Shown: positions 26,720 to 36,956 of the stretch, in pieces
Numbering within the stretch: position 1 is the first letter of the stretch
How the letters are laid out: every line of letters starts with the position of its first letter
Assembly (NCBI RefSeq): GCF_023914155.1
Contig: NZ_JAMWYS010000035.1
Coordinates: 1 to 64,000, forward strand
DNA: 64,000 nt
From: Solitalea agri
GTDB taxonomy: Bacteria > Bacteroidota > Bacteroidia > Sphingobacteriales > Sphingobacteriaceae
Direction: 5' to 3'
Notes under the pieces: generated by a model
The model's database searches: none
The model's input: only the letters and a program-made list of their open reading frames with translations
Told to the model about the DNA's origin: nothing
Program-made: the position numbers and the translations under genes

Positions 26720-27868
26720 TTAGATATTCCTCACGCCGCTTTCTGCACCACTCTTGAAAATGTTGGCACGATAACCGATCTTTTCAAAGTAATACTTGTC
26801 TAACCCTTCGGCAAACTCATCATATTTGGAAGCTTTTACTATTGCAATAGCGCAACCTCCGAAACCCGCTCCTGTCATCCGTGCTCCTAAAACATTAGGG
26901 TTTTTCTTGCAGTAGTCCACAACTGTATCCAGTTCAACACCAGTAACTTCATAAAGGTTTTTCAGAGAATCGTGTGATGCAAACATCAGTTGCCCAAAAG
27001 TCGACAGATCATCGGCCGCAAGTGCCTTAATTGATTGCTGAACACGTTCATTTTCGCTTACCACATGCTTAGCCCTTTTGGCAATGGTAAAGTTCTTGAT
27101 CAGATCGAGGTGCGCTTCTAGTTCGACCGAGTTAATATCGCACAGGTGTTGAATCTTAAGTTCCTTTTGCAATTCGGCTAAAGCTGTACGGCATTCCGTA
27201 AAACGCTCATTATATTTTGAGTCGGCTAGTTTTCTTGGTTTATTAGTATTAACAATGGCCAAAACATAATCACCGAGTTTAAAAGGTACTGCGGTATATT
27301 CAACTGTATCACAATCTAGCTCCAGGGCTTTGTCTTTTTCACCAAATGCCACAGCAAACTGATCCATAATGCCACAGTTTACACCAATGAACTCATTTTC
27401 GGCACGCTTGGCAACCTTAACTATATCAAGTTTATCAATTCCAAGACTAAAAATCTGGTCGATTGCGTAAGCCGTTAATACTTCAATTGATGCGGAAGAA
27501 GATAGTCCGGAGCCTGTTGGCAGGTTACCATAGAATAAAAAGTCTAAGCCTTGCAATTTATGCTTCTCCGAAAGGTAGTTGATCACCCCTAATGGGTAAT
27601 TAAACCAGTCTTTTCCTGTTTTTGTGTAAGTATTTGCTAAAATAATATCAGCTTTTTCTTCAAAATTTAAACTACGAAATCTGAACAACCCTTCATTATT
27701 CTTAGAAACCAATAAATGTGTTCCTAATGAAATGGCGCAGGGCAACACTTTTCCTCCATTATAATCAATATGCTCTCCAATAAGATTTACTCGTCCGGGA
27801 CAGAAAAAATGGTATTCAGGTGTGTTTCCGTAAACTTTTTCGAATTCAAGTGTGAGATTATTTTTCAT
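26720..27868 (-). CDS. Galactokinase
   Basis: It phosphorylates galactose at C1 with ATP, entering the Leloir pathway. This GHMP-family kinase has 382 residues: the galactose signature GRVNLIGEHIDYNGG (25-39), the phosphate loop PTGSGLSSSAS (117-127) and the C-terminal GARMTGAGFGGCAIA. It diverges from galM across 65 bases, so the two promoters probably share control. The galT and galE genes are not in the window. Confidence 0.96.
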   Translation of the reverse strand: MKNNLTLEFEKVYGNTPEYHFFCPGRVNLIGEHIDYNGGKVLPCAISLGTHLLVSKNNEGLFRFRSLNFEEKADIILANTYTKTGKDWFNYPLGVINYLSEKHKLQGLDFLFYGNLPTGSGLSSSASIEVLTAYAIDQIFSLGIDKLDIVKVAKRAENEFIGVNCGIMDQFAVAFGEKDKALELDCDTVEYTAVPFKLGDYVLAIVNTNKPRKLADSKYNERFTECRTALAELQKELKIQHLCDINSVELEAHLDLIKNFTIAKRAKHVVSENERVQQSIKALAADDLSTFGQLMFASHDSLKNLYEVTGVELDTVVDYCKKNPNVLGARMTGAGFGGCAIAIVKASKYDEFAEGLDKYYFEKIGYRANIFKSGAESGVRNI

Positions 27869-27933
27869 TTCTGATTAATTAGTTAGTTTAGGTTGCGAAT
27901 CTAAAGTAGAAAAATTTTTCAAAATAAGGTATC

Positions 27934-28986
27934 ATGCAAATTATACGTGAGGACTGTGGAGTTACCGTGAAAGGGCAACAGCTGGAATGCATAACACTTA
28001 AGAATGACCACGAAACGACATTAAAAATAACCAACTACGGAGGCATTATAATGTCTCTGATTTTTTTTGATAACGATCAGCAACCTATCGACATTGTGTT
28101 GGGCTTTGAAAAGGTCAGTGATTATTTTGCTAAAGAATATTTAGAAAATGACTACCCGTATTTTGGGGCGGTAATCGGTCGTTATGCCAATCGAATTAAA
28201 AACGGAAGATTTACGCTCGAAGGAGTGGATTATCAATTGGCGCAAACCTTAGGCAATGACTGCCTTCATGGAGGGGTTGAAGGTTTTGATAAAAAAGTAT
28301 GGGAGGTACTTAGCGTTACTGAACAACCGATTCCGTCGGTAACTTTGCGTTATGTTAGTCCTGATGGAGAGGAGAATTTCCCTGGGAATCTTACTGTTTT
28401 ACAAACATTTTCATTGACCAATGAAAATGAGGTGATAATTGAATTTGAATCAACCACCGACAAAACTACGGTGGTAAATCTTACACATCACGAATATTTT
28501 AACCTGAACGGAGGCTCTGGAACAATAGGGGATTATTTACTTAGCCTAAATTCATCTGCCTATCTGGAGCAGGACGATAGTATGGTTACGAACGGAAATT
28601 TAGTGAATGTTGAAGGTACCGCACATGATTTTAGAGTTGCGAAAACAATAAATCATAACTGGGATGAGCAACTTGGCTATGATCAGACTTTTGTAATTGA
28701 TAAAGAAGCCGGTGAATTGGGCTTGGCAGCTAAAGCGCAATCAAATAAAACAGGAATTGAACTTGAAATTTTGACCACTGAACCTATCGTTCATCTTTAT
28801 ACAGCCGCATTTGTTCCGCAAACGAGAGGTAAACAAGGTCAAATGTATGGTCCTTTTTCGGCATTTTGCCTCGAAACCCAGGTTCACCCAAATGCACTAA
28901 ATATTCCTTCGTTTCCAAACACTGTTTTAAAGCCGGGGGAAAAACAATACAGTAAAACAATTTATAAATTGAGAATCGTGGAATAA
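27934..28986 (+). CDS. Aldose 1-epimerase (mutarotase)
   Basis: It interconverts alpha and beta anomers of galactose or other aldoses, supplying the alpha form to galactokinase. The 350 residues show NRIKNGRF, the active-site His in THHEYFNL, and the C-terminal CLETQVHPNALN with the conserved Glu. No signal peptide is present, so it is cytoplasmic, unlike many Bacteroidetes mutarotases that are exported. Divergent from galK. Confidence 0.95.
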   Translation: MQIIREDCGVTVKGQQLECITLKNDHETTLKITNYGGIIMSLIFFDNDQQPIDIVLGFEKVSDYFAKEYLENDYPYFGAVIGRYANRIKNGRFTLEGVDYQLAQTLGNDCLHGGVEGFDKKVWEVLSVTEQPIPSVTLRYVSPDGEENFPGNLTVLQTFSLTNENEVIIEFESTTDKTTVVNLTHHEYFNLNGGSGTIGDYLLSLNSSAYLEQDDSMVTNGNLVNVEGTAHDFRVAKTINHNWDEQLGYDQTFVIDKEAGELGLAAKAQSNKTGIELEILTTEPIVHLYTAAFVPQTRGKQGQMYGPFSAFCLETQVHPNALNIPSFPNTVLKPGEKQYSKTIYKLRIVE

Positions 28987-29188
28987 GTGGGTTGGAGTTT
29001 TGGCATATTTGGTAGTTATTGTTTAAATACAACTTATTGATATTAGGGATGTCTTATTTTCCCTAACTAGTTCAATCATTTCTGCCTCACATCTTAACTC
29101 TTTTTTGCAAGAGCGCTATTTGTATTAAAAGGCTTACTTGTTAAAAGCTGATTATGTAATCGGTAGTTGATGAGAGAGTCGATGTTCA

Positions 29189-30136
29189 TTAGCTTAATTT
29201 TTTTAATACCCGATTAATATGATCTTTCAAATGTTGATTGAGCGATTGCGGCGATACGACCGTAGCCCGATCGGCAAAGGTGGAAAACCAACGGGTAAAT
29301 ATCTCCAATTGCGAAGTCAGAAAACTCATTTCTATCGAATCGTCATGTTCAACCTCATTTAAAAAACCATAGTAATATTTTACATCGGTTAAGTACCTGG
29401 CGGTTTGTTTATCAACAGTAATGATTACTTTTTCCAGATTCTCTTCACGGGTAAACTGTTCAAAATAAGCTTTTAATGTAGGATGGGAGGCATTAAACAA
29501 CTCATCGGTGATTGTTATTTTCAGCATTCTGTCGGCTCTAAAATCGCGGTAATCATTTCGTAAACGACAATAGGCAATGGTATGCCAGTAGCCACTTGAA
29601 TAAAATATACCCACAGGTTCGATCTTCCGGCTGGTTTTTTCAGTGGTGGCAAATGCACGATATTCCAATTGAATTACTTTCTTATCCGCAATGCTTTTCA
29701 AAAGGGTTTGCAAAGTATTGCCAAGAGAAGAGGCATGAAAAGGAGAGTGTTTGCGAAGTACTTCAATATGCTCTTCCATGTTTTCGAGTAGATCTTTTTC
29801 AGTAGATTTTAATACTGAACGAATCTTGAACATGGCCGATTTATAAATAGTGTCGGTAGAACTATCTGTAAATTTTTCAATCAGCTTTTCTGCTGTTAAG
29901 AAAGCAGTGGCTTCTTCCTTGGTGAACATTACCGGAGGTAAACGGTAACCATCAACAATGCTATAACCCACACCAGCTTCACCAATTATTGGAACGCCGG
30001 CTTCTTCCAATGTTTTTATATCGCGATAAACGGTCCGCAAACTAATACCAAACCGGTCGGCAATTTCTTGGGCCTTTACAATTTTTCGTGACTGAAGTTG
30101 AATGAGTATGGCAGAAATACGGTCGATTCGGTTCAT
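29189..30136 (-). CDS. HTH-11/WYL-domain transcriptional regulator
   Basis: A 315-residue YafY-type regulator. The N-terminal winged helix (about 1-60, with FGISLRTVYRDIKTLEEAGV) binds DNA. The WYL-type ligand domain (about 140-225) has GYWHTIAYCRLRNDYRDFRADRM, so the name motif itself reads WHT rather than WYL while the trailing arginines are kept. It starts 9 bases after the AraC-type gene ends, so the two are probably one transcript. The ligand is unknown. Confidence 0.9.
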   Translation of the reverse strand: MNRIDRISAILIQLQSRKIVKAQEIADRFGISLRTVYRDIKTLEEAGVPIIGEAGVGYSIVDGYRLPPVMFTKEEATAFLTAEKLIEKFTDSSTDTIYKSAMFKIRSVLKSTEKDLLENMEEHIEVLRKHSPFHASSLGNTLQTLLKSIADKKVIQLEYRAFATTEKTSRKIEPVGIFYSSGYWHTIAYCRLRNDYRDFRADRMLKITITDELFNASHPTLKAYFEQFTREENLEKVIITVDKQTARYLTDVKYYYGFLNEVEHDDSIEMSFLTSQLEIFTRWFSTFADRATVVSPQSLNQHLKDHINRVLKKLS

Positions 30137-30145
30137 AAAGCTAAT

Positions 30146-31351
30146 TTATAAAGAAGCTTTGCTTTCAGGTTGATAAATGATTTCCGATTCTGTTTTTTTG
30201 ATGTATTCCGAAGGCGTTATTCCTTGCGACTTTTTAAATGCCATATTAAAAGTGGCTTTTGAATTAAAGCCACAATTCAGGGCAATTCCCAATATAGAGA
30301 ACTGATTGTTGGCTTTCAATTCAATTTGTTTTTTGAATTCATCAATTCGATATTCATTTATTAACTCAAAAAAATTCTTTCCAAACTCGGCATTAATCGT
30401 TTGTGAAAGTTGGTGGCGTTTTACAAACAGCGTTTCACATAAATCATTAATTGTCAAGTTCGAATTCAGATAAGGCTGTTGCTCTTTCATATAATGGATT
30501 AACGTTTCAGCAAGCAGCTTCTGGTCTGATTCTTCAAACCCGCTTTTTTGGTATTTTACTGTAGTTTCTGAAGCCTGAGCGAACGGTATTTCAGGTGTTG
30601 TACTCACTGTTTCGAGTTCCCTGAGTTCTTCGGTAGTTAATAAGGTTGGGTCTTGCAATAATCTAAACCCGATCCAGTATATTAAAGCTACTGCCAATAA
30701 AAAATGATAGGGATAGATCTCTGGAACATGCTTAACCTCATATTTTTTCAGGTAAAAAGTTGAAATAGATATGAAAATGATGCTTAGCATCGCCACAAGG
30801 AACTGCTTCAGCCATTGTAAATTCACCCTTCCCGGATCAGAATAAAAACCAATAAGCGCTCGCTTGTTCCTGTAAAATATAACCAATGCAATTAGTAGAA
30901 AGCTTACATGCATTAAATTGGTAAACTGGTTGATGAACCCAAAATCATCTTGCAGAACGCCTGATACATTCGACAGGTAAGCCATCTTTTCTGCTGCTGA
31001 TTTTAAGTAATAGGGCAGCAGTACACATAAGTAAATCAAAAATGGTAGTAACAGCAACAAGTGTTTTTTGCTAAACCTGAAGTTTATACTCACAATACTT
31101 TGCGTAATAACAATGATCATGGGCCCATATAAAACAGGCAGTAACCAGGTTAATTTGCTTAAATGGGGGGCTTTTAAAAAGTTATTATCGAGTTCAATAA
31201 CAATTAAAGAAAGATGGACCACTACTAGCAGGATGAAAAACGCCAGCAAGCGGTTGGGTAAATGATTGGTTTCTTTTTTTAGTAGCAGAATAATAAGAAT
31301 TAAGCCCTGGATGATACCGGCAATTAAAACACCTGCGGCTAGTACGTTCAT
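30146..31351 (-). CDS. Membrane-embedded AraC-family regulator
   Basis: A 401-residue protein whose N-terminal half (about 1-225) contains about seven hydrophobic segments, starting VLIAGIIQGLILIILLL. The C-terminus (about 285-390) is an AraC-type double helix-turn-helix, with the second motif ILGIALNCGFNSKATFNMAFKK and the close GITPSEY. This architecture senses a membrane or periplasmic signal directly. It diverges from the S41 peptidase gene, with an inverted repeat between them that could be its operator. Confidence 0.9.
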   Translation of the reverse strand: MNVLAAGVLIAGIIQGLILIILLLKKETNHLPNRLLAFFILLVVVHLSLIVIELDNNFLKAPHLSKLTWLLPVLYGPMIIVITQSIVSINFRFSKKHLLLLLPFLIYLCVLLPYYLKSAAEKMAYLSNVSGVLQDDFGFINQFTNLMHVSFLLIALVIFYRNKRALIGFYSDPGRVNLQWLKQFLVAMLSIIFISISTFYLKKYEVKHVPEIYPYHFLLAVALIYWIGFRLLQDPTLLTTEELRELETVSTTPEIPFAQASETTVKYQKSGFEESDQKLLAETLIHYMKEQQPYLNSNLTINDLCETLFVKRHQLSQTINAEFGKNFFELINEYRIDEFKKQIELKANNQFSILGIALNCGFNSKATFNMAFKKSQGITPSEYIKKTESEIIYQPESKASL

Positions 31352-31383
31352 AGATCCTAAAATACAAGAAAAAAGGTATTAAC

Positions 31384-31402
31384 TTGTCGGTAAAGACGAC
31401 AA
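31384..31402. promoter_or_regulatory. Inverted repeat between AraC regulator and S41 peptidase genes
   Basis: TTGTCG (31384-31389) and CGACAA (31397-31402) are 6-bp inverted arms with a 7-bp spacer in the 91-base divergent spacer, 32 bases from the regulator start and 40 from the peptidase start. It is a plausible shared operator. Confidence 0.4.
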
Positions 31403-31442
31403 CACCGGCTTAAACAACCAATTTTGATGAAAATTTACGAAC

Positions 31443-32897
31443 ATGAAGTGGATACGATTAATCTTTCTGATACAATTGGGTTGGGTTAGTATCAGCAATG
31501 CACAAACTGCCGACACCAGTTTAGGCACCTCGACTTTGCGCGAAGAATTGAAAATGATAATGACTACCCTAAAGGAAACACATCCGGGGATGAATGTGTT
31601 TGGCCAGCAAAAGGAATTCGTTAGTAACTATCACAAGGTCGACTCTCTGCTAGCATTAAAAGATCAAATCAGCAATATTCAATATTACCGTTTGGTGAAC
31701 GAATGGTTGGTTAATCTTCAGGATGGCCATTTTAAGTTTCTTCCTCAGCATAAGAATTATCCATTCTATTTTAATGATACAAATGTTCTTCCCTTAATTG
31801 TAAGATTTGATGACAAGGGGCAGCTAATTGTTGCCAATATGGAGAATGCCCGGTACCGGGGGATGATCCTCTCGTGTATTAATGGACAAAAAGCCGAACA
31901 TTTTATTCCACAGCTTTTAAAAAATATGATTGTTGACGGAAGAAGTGAAGCGGGAGCCTATAGTCAGCTGGAACAATATTTTAGCGCCTGGTATGCCGAT
32001 TATATCGATAACCCCAATAGTTTTACTGTTGAGCTGACTGATGCGGAAAGCGGTGCTGTTCACTCGGTAAACCTTATAGGAATTAACTATGATAAATGGA
32101 AAGAACTGGATAAAAAGGTTGGTTTTTTATCTGCTCAACAGGCTTACACAATTATTCATGATTCAATAGCCATTTTGCGTATCCCAGGGTTTACTACTGA
32201 TAAAAAAGAGATGAGAAAGTTCTTTGAATCAGCATTCACTGATTTTAAAGAATTGAAAATTAAGCATCTTTTAATTGATGTTCGCGGAAATGAGGGTGGC
32301 TATGATCGTTTAGGTAAGGACCTGTATAGCTACATTGCACTAGCCGACTTTGAATACTATAAACACATTGAAATCGTATTCAAAAAGTCATCGAAGTTTA
32401 CATATAAGCAGCATATGTGGGTGCCAAAGTACTTATCGCTTTTAAAAATGTTTATAAAACCAAATGATAAGGGTACATACTATTTCACTAAGCATAATAA
32501 TTTCGGTACCCACAAGCCACAAAAGAATGCTTTTAAAGGCAATATTTGGTTTTTGCAGGATGGACTAAGTTTTTCGGCAACCACCGAAATGCTTAGCAGG
32601 GCTAAAGCTGATAAGCGAGGACAATTTGCAGGAACCGAAACCGGAGGAAGTTATAAATATGATTGCAGCGGAACATTTGTGTTTCTTAACCTGCCTACCA
32701 GTAAATTCACGATTGGCATACCCATAGGCGAGTATCAAATGGCTGTGCCCGATGATAATCCGAGGGGCAGGGGAATAATGCCTGACTTGAAAGTTCTACC
32801 AACTGTAAATGATATTACTGAAAACAAGGATGTAGTGCTCGAAAAGGTCTTAAAGCAAATAGAAAGCAAAAGTTTAAAAGTTGTTGACAGCAGATAG
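31443..32897 (+). CDS. Secreted S41-family (tail-specific-like) peptidase
   Basis: A 484-residue exported serine peptidase with a signal peptide ending near SISNAQ. An N-terminal helical region is followed by an S41 domain: LLIDVRGNEGG near residue 279, then the nucleophile Ser378 in SFSATTEM, and FAGTETGG. The close RGRGIMPDLKVLP is typical of Bacteroidetes S41 proteins. It diverges from the membrane AraC regulator, which may control it. The target is unknown. Confidence 0.87.
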   Translation: MKWIRLIFLIQLGWVSISNAQTADTSLGTSTLREELKMIMTTLKETHPGMNVFGQQKEFVSNYHKVDSLLALKDQISNIQYYRLVNEWLVNLQDGHFKFLPQHKNYPFYFNDTNVLPLIVRFDDKGQLIVANMENARYRGMILSCINGQKAEHFIPQLLKNMIVDGRSEAGAYSQLEQYFSAWYADYIDNPNSFTVELTDAESGAVHSVNLIGINYDKWKELDKKVGFLSAQQAYTIIHDSIAILRIPGFTTDKKEMRKFFESAFTDFKELKIKHLLIDVRGNEGGYDRLGKDLYSYIALADFEYYKHIEIVFKKSSKFTYKQHMWVPKYLSLLKMFIKPNDKGTYYFTKHNNFGTHKPQKNAFKGNIWFLQDGLSFSATTEMLSRAKADKRGQFAGTETGGSYKYDCSGTFVFLNLPTSKFTIGIPIGEYQMAVPDDNPRGRGIMPDLKVLPTVNDITENKDVVLEKVLKQIESKSLKVVDSR

Positions 32898-33170
32898 CTT
32901 TGTAGGCTTTTTAGATTATTATCAGCAAATAAAAGCCAGCGGTCCGTATCGCTGGCTTAAGAGGGGGCTATAACCTAATATAGCCGGAAAACTAAACTAT
33001 GTTGTATTGATTGAGCAAACCTGCATTACTTAAATGAAGATATGGTGAAGAATTAGTGTATAAATGAAACGGGAAATAACTAATTGCTAAGTCGGATAAC
33101 TGTAGCCACGATTTCATAAAACAGTTTTTTGTTGTTAAATTATAGGTTAAACAACTATCCAATAATCACC

Positions 33171-33866
33171 ATGAAAAGGGGCCTATTCGTTTTAATTCTT
33201 TTCGTTGTATCAGTTACAAAAGTGTTTTCACAAATAGAATACAACCGCTTTAGCGTTGAGGGGCTTGGCGGAATTACAATGGCATTTACTGATGCATCAA
33301 ATAATAATATCAGTTATATGTTTGGCGGGGCATTTCATTATAACACTTCACCATTTAGCTTCTTTTCGTTAGATATACAATCTGGGCAATTAAAAGGGGG
33401 ATTAGAGGGAAACAAGAGGCAGTTCGCCAACAGTTATTCATCCTATTCGGCGACATATAATTTGGGCTTAGGCGATTTATTAAATATTAGCGCCAATACG
33501 CTGCACCGCAAAACGAACGACCTCTATTTTGGTGCAGGGGTAACATTAATAAAAAATAATGTTAAGGAAGTAGTGCCTTTTGAATACAGTACCAGCGATG
33601 GTACCTTTACCGAAGGTGTAAATTTTAAGGGCACCGAATTTGTGTTTCCGCTTCAAGTGGGACTTAATGTTAAGTATCGTACAAAAACCGAGAAAACACC
33701 TTTTGCAGTCAATCTTCATTATCAATTTAATTTATCATTCAGTGATTCGCTCGATGGCTATGAAGGGTCTCCGGGTAATAAGAAAAATGATTTGTACAGT
33801 ACCATTTGGTTGGGCGTAAAATATTTCTTTGGTCCTACATCTATTTACTATCGCACACCACGATAG
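33171..33866 (+). CDS. Small outer-membrane beta-barrel-like protein
   Basis: A 231-residue exported protein. I start it at ATG 33171, where MKRGLFVLILFVVS begins the signal peptide ending near KVFSQ; an in-frame ATG at 33129 would only add an uncleaved leader. The mature part alternates short hydrophobic strands with glycine- and aromatic-rich turns (LGGITMAF, GLGDLLNISA, YFGAGVTLI, WLGVKYFFG), as in OmpW or porin-family barrels. Function unknown, and no operon partner is evident. Confidence 0.75.
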   Translation: MKRGLFVLILFVVSVTKVFSQIEYNRFSVEGLGGITMAFTDASNNNISYMFGGAFHYNTSPFSFFSLDIQSGQLKGGLEGNKRQFANSYSSYSATYNLGLGDLLNISANTLHRKTNDLYFGAGVTLIKNNVKEVVPFEYSTSDGTFTEGVNFKGTEFVFPLQVGLNVKYRTKTEKTPFAVNLHYQFNLSFSDSLDGYEGSPGNKKNDLYSTIWLGVKYFFGPTSIYYRTPR

Positions 33867-34000
33867 GGTTTCGTAAAATTTAACCTTTTGAAAATCTTCA
33901 AGTAAAAAGCCAAATGTATTTTGGTTTTTGTGCTTGGTAAAAACTCTGTGTAGTTTTACCTGCTTTGTGTCATTCGCTTAAATACACAAACCCGTCACTT

Positions 34001-36934
34001 ATGACTAATCAAACCAACCCACAACAACTTGTTTTTACATTAAATCGCCATCCCCAATTTGGGTTTTTAGTGGAACCATATTTGGTTCAACTCGATGCGG
34101 ATGGTGGTTATGGCTATAGTTATCGTGGGATCGCCTCTAAAAATTTGTCGCAGTTTTTTTCGGAAGCGGATCAACAGGATAAGGAACTTGCTCTGTTATC
34201 AGAGACTATGAATCCTATGGAAGTGTTTAAAAAGTTTAAGGATAAAGACGCCAAAAACCTGCAGCAGTTCATTACAAAATACTATGAGGTAGGCAAAACC
34301 AATAAGTTGCTCGATCCTGTTAGAACGCACGTTCGCCAGCATCTCGACCGTTTACGCTTAAAGTTTTTAGAGTTGGCCAAGCACAAAGCAGTTTGTTTGT
34401 TTACTAAAGAGGGTCCCCCCATGTGGCCCAAGCTAAGCTTTTCAGGTAATAAAGCGGAAATTAACTATTCGTTTAAACGCAATGACGAAGGGCTTTCATA
34501 TTCTTTAAATGTTACTAGTTGTCAAAAAACGCTTGATTTAAGTTTAGCGCAAACGTATCTGTTCAGCCTTGAACCAACGGTTTTGCTGCATCAAAATACA
34601 TTCTATTATTTCGATGAAAATGTTGATGGTAGAAAGCTTCAGCCCTTTTTAAGTAAATCATCTATTTCAATTCCTAAGGAAAAGGAGCAAGAATATTTTG
34701 AACAGTTTGTAATGAAGGTGATCAGTGCGGGCGATATAGCAGCTGAAGGGTTTGATGTGGTCCATTCCTCAATGGTTCCGGAAGTTCTGCTGCAGTTAAC
34801 CGAAGAAACAAATCAGGTTCAGCAAAACTTATTTGAACAAAGTTCTGCTGTTATCTTAGATTCTAAAATGGTATTTGAACTTTACTTTAATTATGAGCGT
34901 TTTCAGTTTAGAGCTGGTTTAGGTGGAAATACTGTGAAACTGGATTACAATGAAACCCTGCCGGTATTTTATAAGGTAAAGCGTAATGAGTCATTTGAAA
35001 AGGAACTGATTAGTTGGTTTGCCAAGCGAGGACTAACATTAGGCGCTCAAAAGCTGGCACTTTCAAAAGATAAAGCATTTGATTGGATCGATAAGTATAA
35101 TGCTGAATTGCTCGAACGAAACATTCGTTTGCAACAACCTCAGAACATGAAGGCTGGTGCTAAAAAGTATTTTCTGGGCGAATCGGTTATCAATTTATCA
35201 ATTAATGAGAGCCGTGATTGGTTTGAGGTAAAAGCCCTGGTTCGTTTTGGTGAATACGAGATAGCATTTAGAAAAATATATAACCTGATTGTAAGTGGTA
35301 AAACGGAGTTCGCATTACCAAATGGTGAAATCGCTGTTATCCCCGAAAAATGGATTGAGCATTATTCAGGTTTAATGAACTTTATGCAGGAAGATGAGCA
35401 GGAGCGGATTATTCTTCAGAAACATCATTATGCATTAGTAAAAGAGATGCAGCATAATGAATTGCTTCAGGCTGATTTAAATGAGCGTTTGGAGAAATTG
35501 CTCGATCTTACTCAAATTGATGACTACCCAATGCCGCAACAGTTTAAAGGCGAGCTGCGACCTTATCAAAAGGCAGGTTATAATTGGATGCGATTCTTAA
35601 ATGAGTATGGTTTGGGAGGATGTTTGGCTGATGATATGGGCTTGGGGAAAACGGTTCAAACTTTGGCTTTGTTGCAAAGCGTAAAGGAAAATTCAGACCA
35701 GCATGTGTCGTTATTGGTATTGCCAAAATCATTGATTTATAACTGGCATTTGGAGGCTTATAAGTTTGCCCCTGAGCTTAAGATTTTATTGCATGCTGGT
35801 AACGAACGCTCCAAAACCAACAAGCGTTTTGCTTCTTATGACCTTGTGATCACCTCTTATCCGATACTTTTAAGAGACATTGAGCTGTTCGAGTCGTTTT
35901 ACTTTAATTACATTGTTTTAGATGAGGCTCAAGCCATCAAAAATCCTTCATCGGCAGTAACAAAAGCTGTAAGTTCTTTAAAATCAAAACATAAGCTGGT
36001 ATTAAGCGGTACGCCAGTGGAGAACTCAACGATGGATTTATGGTCCCAGATGAACTTTATAAACCCTGGTTTGCTGGGTTCGCAGACTTTTTTCAAGCAA
36101 AATTTCCTTCAGGCAATTGAGAAACGTGGTGATGAACAAAAAGCGCGGAAGCTACAAGGCATGATCAGTCCGTTTATTCTACGCCGATTGAAAACGCAGG
36201 TGGCTACTGAACTTCCGGAGAAAACGATCAACATACATTATGTGGAGATGAGCGAAGAGCAGCAAAATGCCTACGAAAAAATTAAAGCTGATTGCCGGAA
36301 AATGGTGTTTGACAGCATTGATGAAGTGGGCTTCGACAAATCGAAATTTATGCTGTTAAAGGGGTTGATGAAATTGAGACAAATGGCCAATCATCCGCTT
36401 TTGGCTGATGCCGGCTATGAAGGCGATTCGGGTAAGTTGGAAGAAGTAAAAGAAATGCTGTTGAATGTAACCAGTGAAGGTAACAAAGTGCTGGTGTTTA
36501 GTTCTTTTGTTCAGCATTTGCAACTGGTCAAAGAATTCTTGGTAAAGGAAAAAATTGCGTTTTCCTATCTCGATGGCCAAACAAACGACCGTCAATACCA
36601 GGTCGACCGTTTCCAAAACGATGATTCTGTAAAGGTGTTCCTTATCTCATTAAAAGCCGGAGGAACCGGTTTGAACCTTACAAAAGCGGGTTATGTATTC
36701 TTGCTTGATCCTTGGTGGAACCCTGCTGCAGAAGCGCAGGCAATTGACCGCGCTCACCGTATCGGTCAGAAAAATCAGGTGATGGTTTATAAGTTCATCA
36801 CCCGCGATACAGTAGAGGAAAAGATTTTGGATTTGCAGCAAAGCAAAACCCAGCTTTCAGATTCATTGATAGTGGCTGAAGATCAATTTATAAAACAATT
36901 GGACGCAACCATTGTAAAGGATTTATTGTTGTAG
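34001..36934 (+). CDS. SNF2-family DEAD/DEAH-box helicase
   Basis: A 977-residue Swi2/Snf2 translocase of the bacterial RapA/HepA-like type, using ATP to move along duplex DNA. I start it at ATG 34001 (MTNQTNPQQL); an ATG 36 bases upstream is also in frame. The N-terminal 500 residues are a bacterial SNF2-associated region. The ATPase core has DDMGLGKT (about 550), LDEAQAIKN and SGTPVENS; the helicase C lobe has SLKAGGTGLNL and AEAQAIDRAHRIGQ. No methyltransferase, nuclease or other defence partner adjoins it. Confidence 0.93.
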   Translation: MTNQTNPQQLVFTLNRHPQFGFLVEPYLVQLDADGGYGYSYRGIASKNLSQFFSEADQQDKELALLSETMNPMEVFKKFKDKDAKNLQQFITKYYEVGKTNKLLDPVRTHVRQHLDRLRLKFLELAKHKAVCLFTKEGPPMWPKLSFSGNKAEINYSFKRNDEGLSYSLNVTSCQKTLDLSLAQTYLFSLEPTVLLHQNTFYYFDENVDGRKLQPFLSKSSISIPKEKEQEYFEQFVMKVISAGDIAAEGFDVVHSSMVPEVLLQLTEETNQVQQNLFEQSSAVILDSKMVFELYFNYERFQFRAGLGGNTVKLDYNETLPVFYKVKRNESFEKELISWFAKRGLTLGAQKLALSKDKAFDWIDKYNAELLERNIRLQQPQNMKAGAKKYFLGESVINLSINESRDWFEVKALVRFGEYEIAFRKIYNLIVSGKTEFALPNGEIAVIPEKWIEHYSGLMNFMQEDEQERIILQKHHYALVKEMQHNELLQADLNERLEKLLDLTQIDDYPMPQQFKGELRPYQKAGYNWMRFLNEYGLGGCLADDMGLGKTVQTLALLQSVKENSDQHVSLLVLPKSLIYNWHLEAYKFAPELKILLHAGNERSKTNKRFASYDLVITSYPILLRDIELFESFYFNYIVLDEAQAIKNPSSAVTKAVSSLKSKHKLVLSGTPVENSTMDLWSQMNFINPGLLGSQTFFKQNFLQAIEKRGDEQKARKLQGMISPFILRRLKTQVATELPEKTINIHYVEMSEEQQNAYEKIKADCRKMVFDSIDEVGFDKSKFMLLKGLMKLRQMANHPLLADAGYEGDSGKLEEVKEMLLNVTSEGNKVLVFSSFVQHLQLVKEFLVKEKIAFSYLDGQTNDRQYQVDRFQNDDSVKVFLISLKAGGTGLNLTKAGYVFLLDPWWNPAAEAQAIDRAHRIGQKNQVMVYKFITRDTVEEKILDLQQSKTQLSDSLIVAEDQFIKQLDATIVKDLLL

Positions 36935-36956
36935 TTTTTAAACCCGATTAGTGTGA

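Noticed and set aside
29043-29066. Terminator after galM (TTAGGGA/TCCCTAA)
   Set aside because: A perfect 7-bp stem, but with no T-run after it and 57 bases past the stop; left unassigned.
32933-32958. Terminator after the S41 peptidase (AAGCCAGCG/CGCTGGCTT)
   Set aside because: The stem is good, but no T-run follows on the plus strand, so termination is not well supported.
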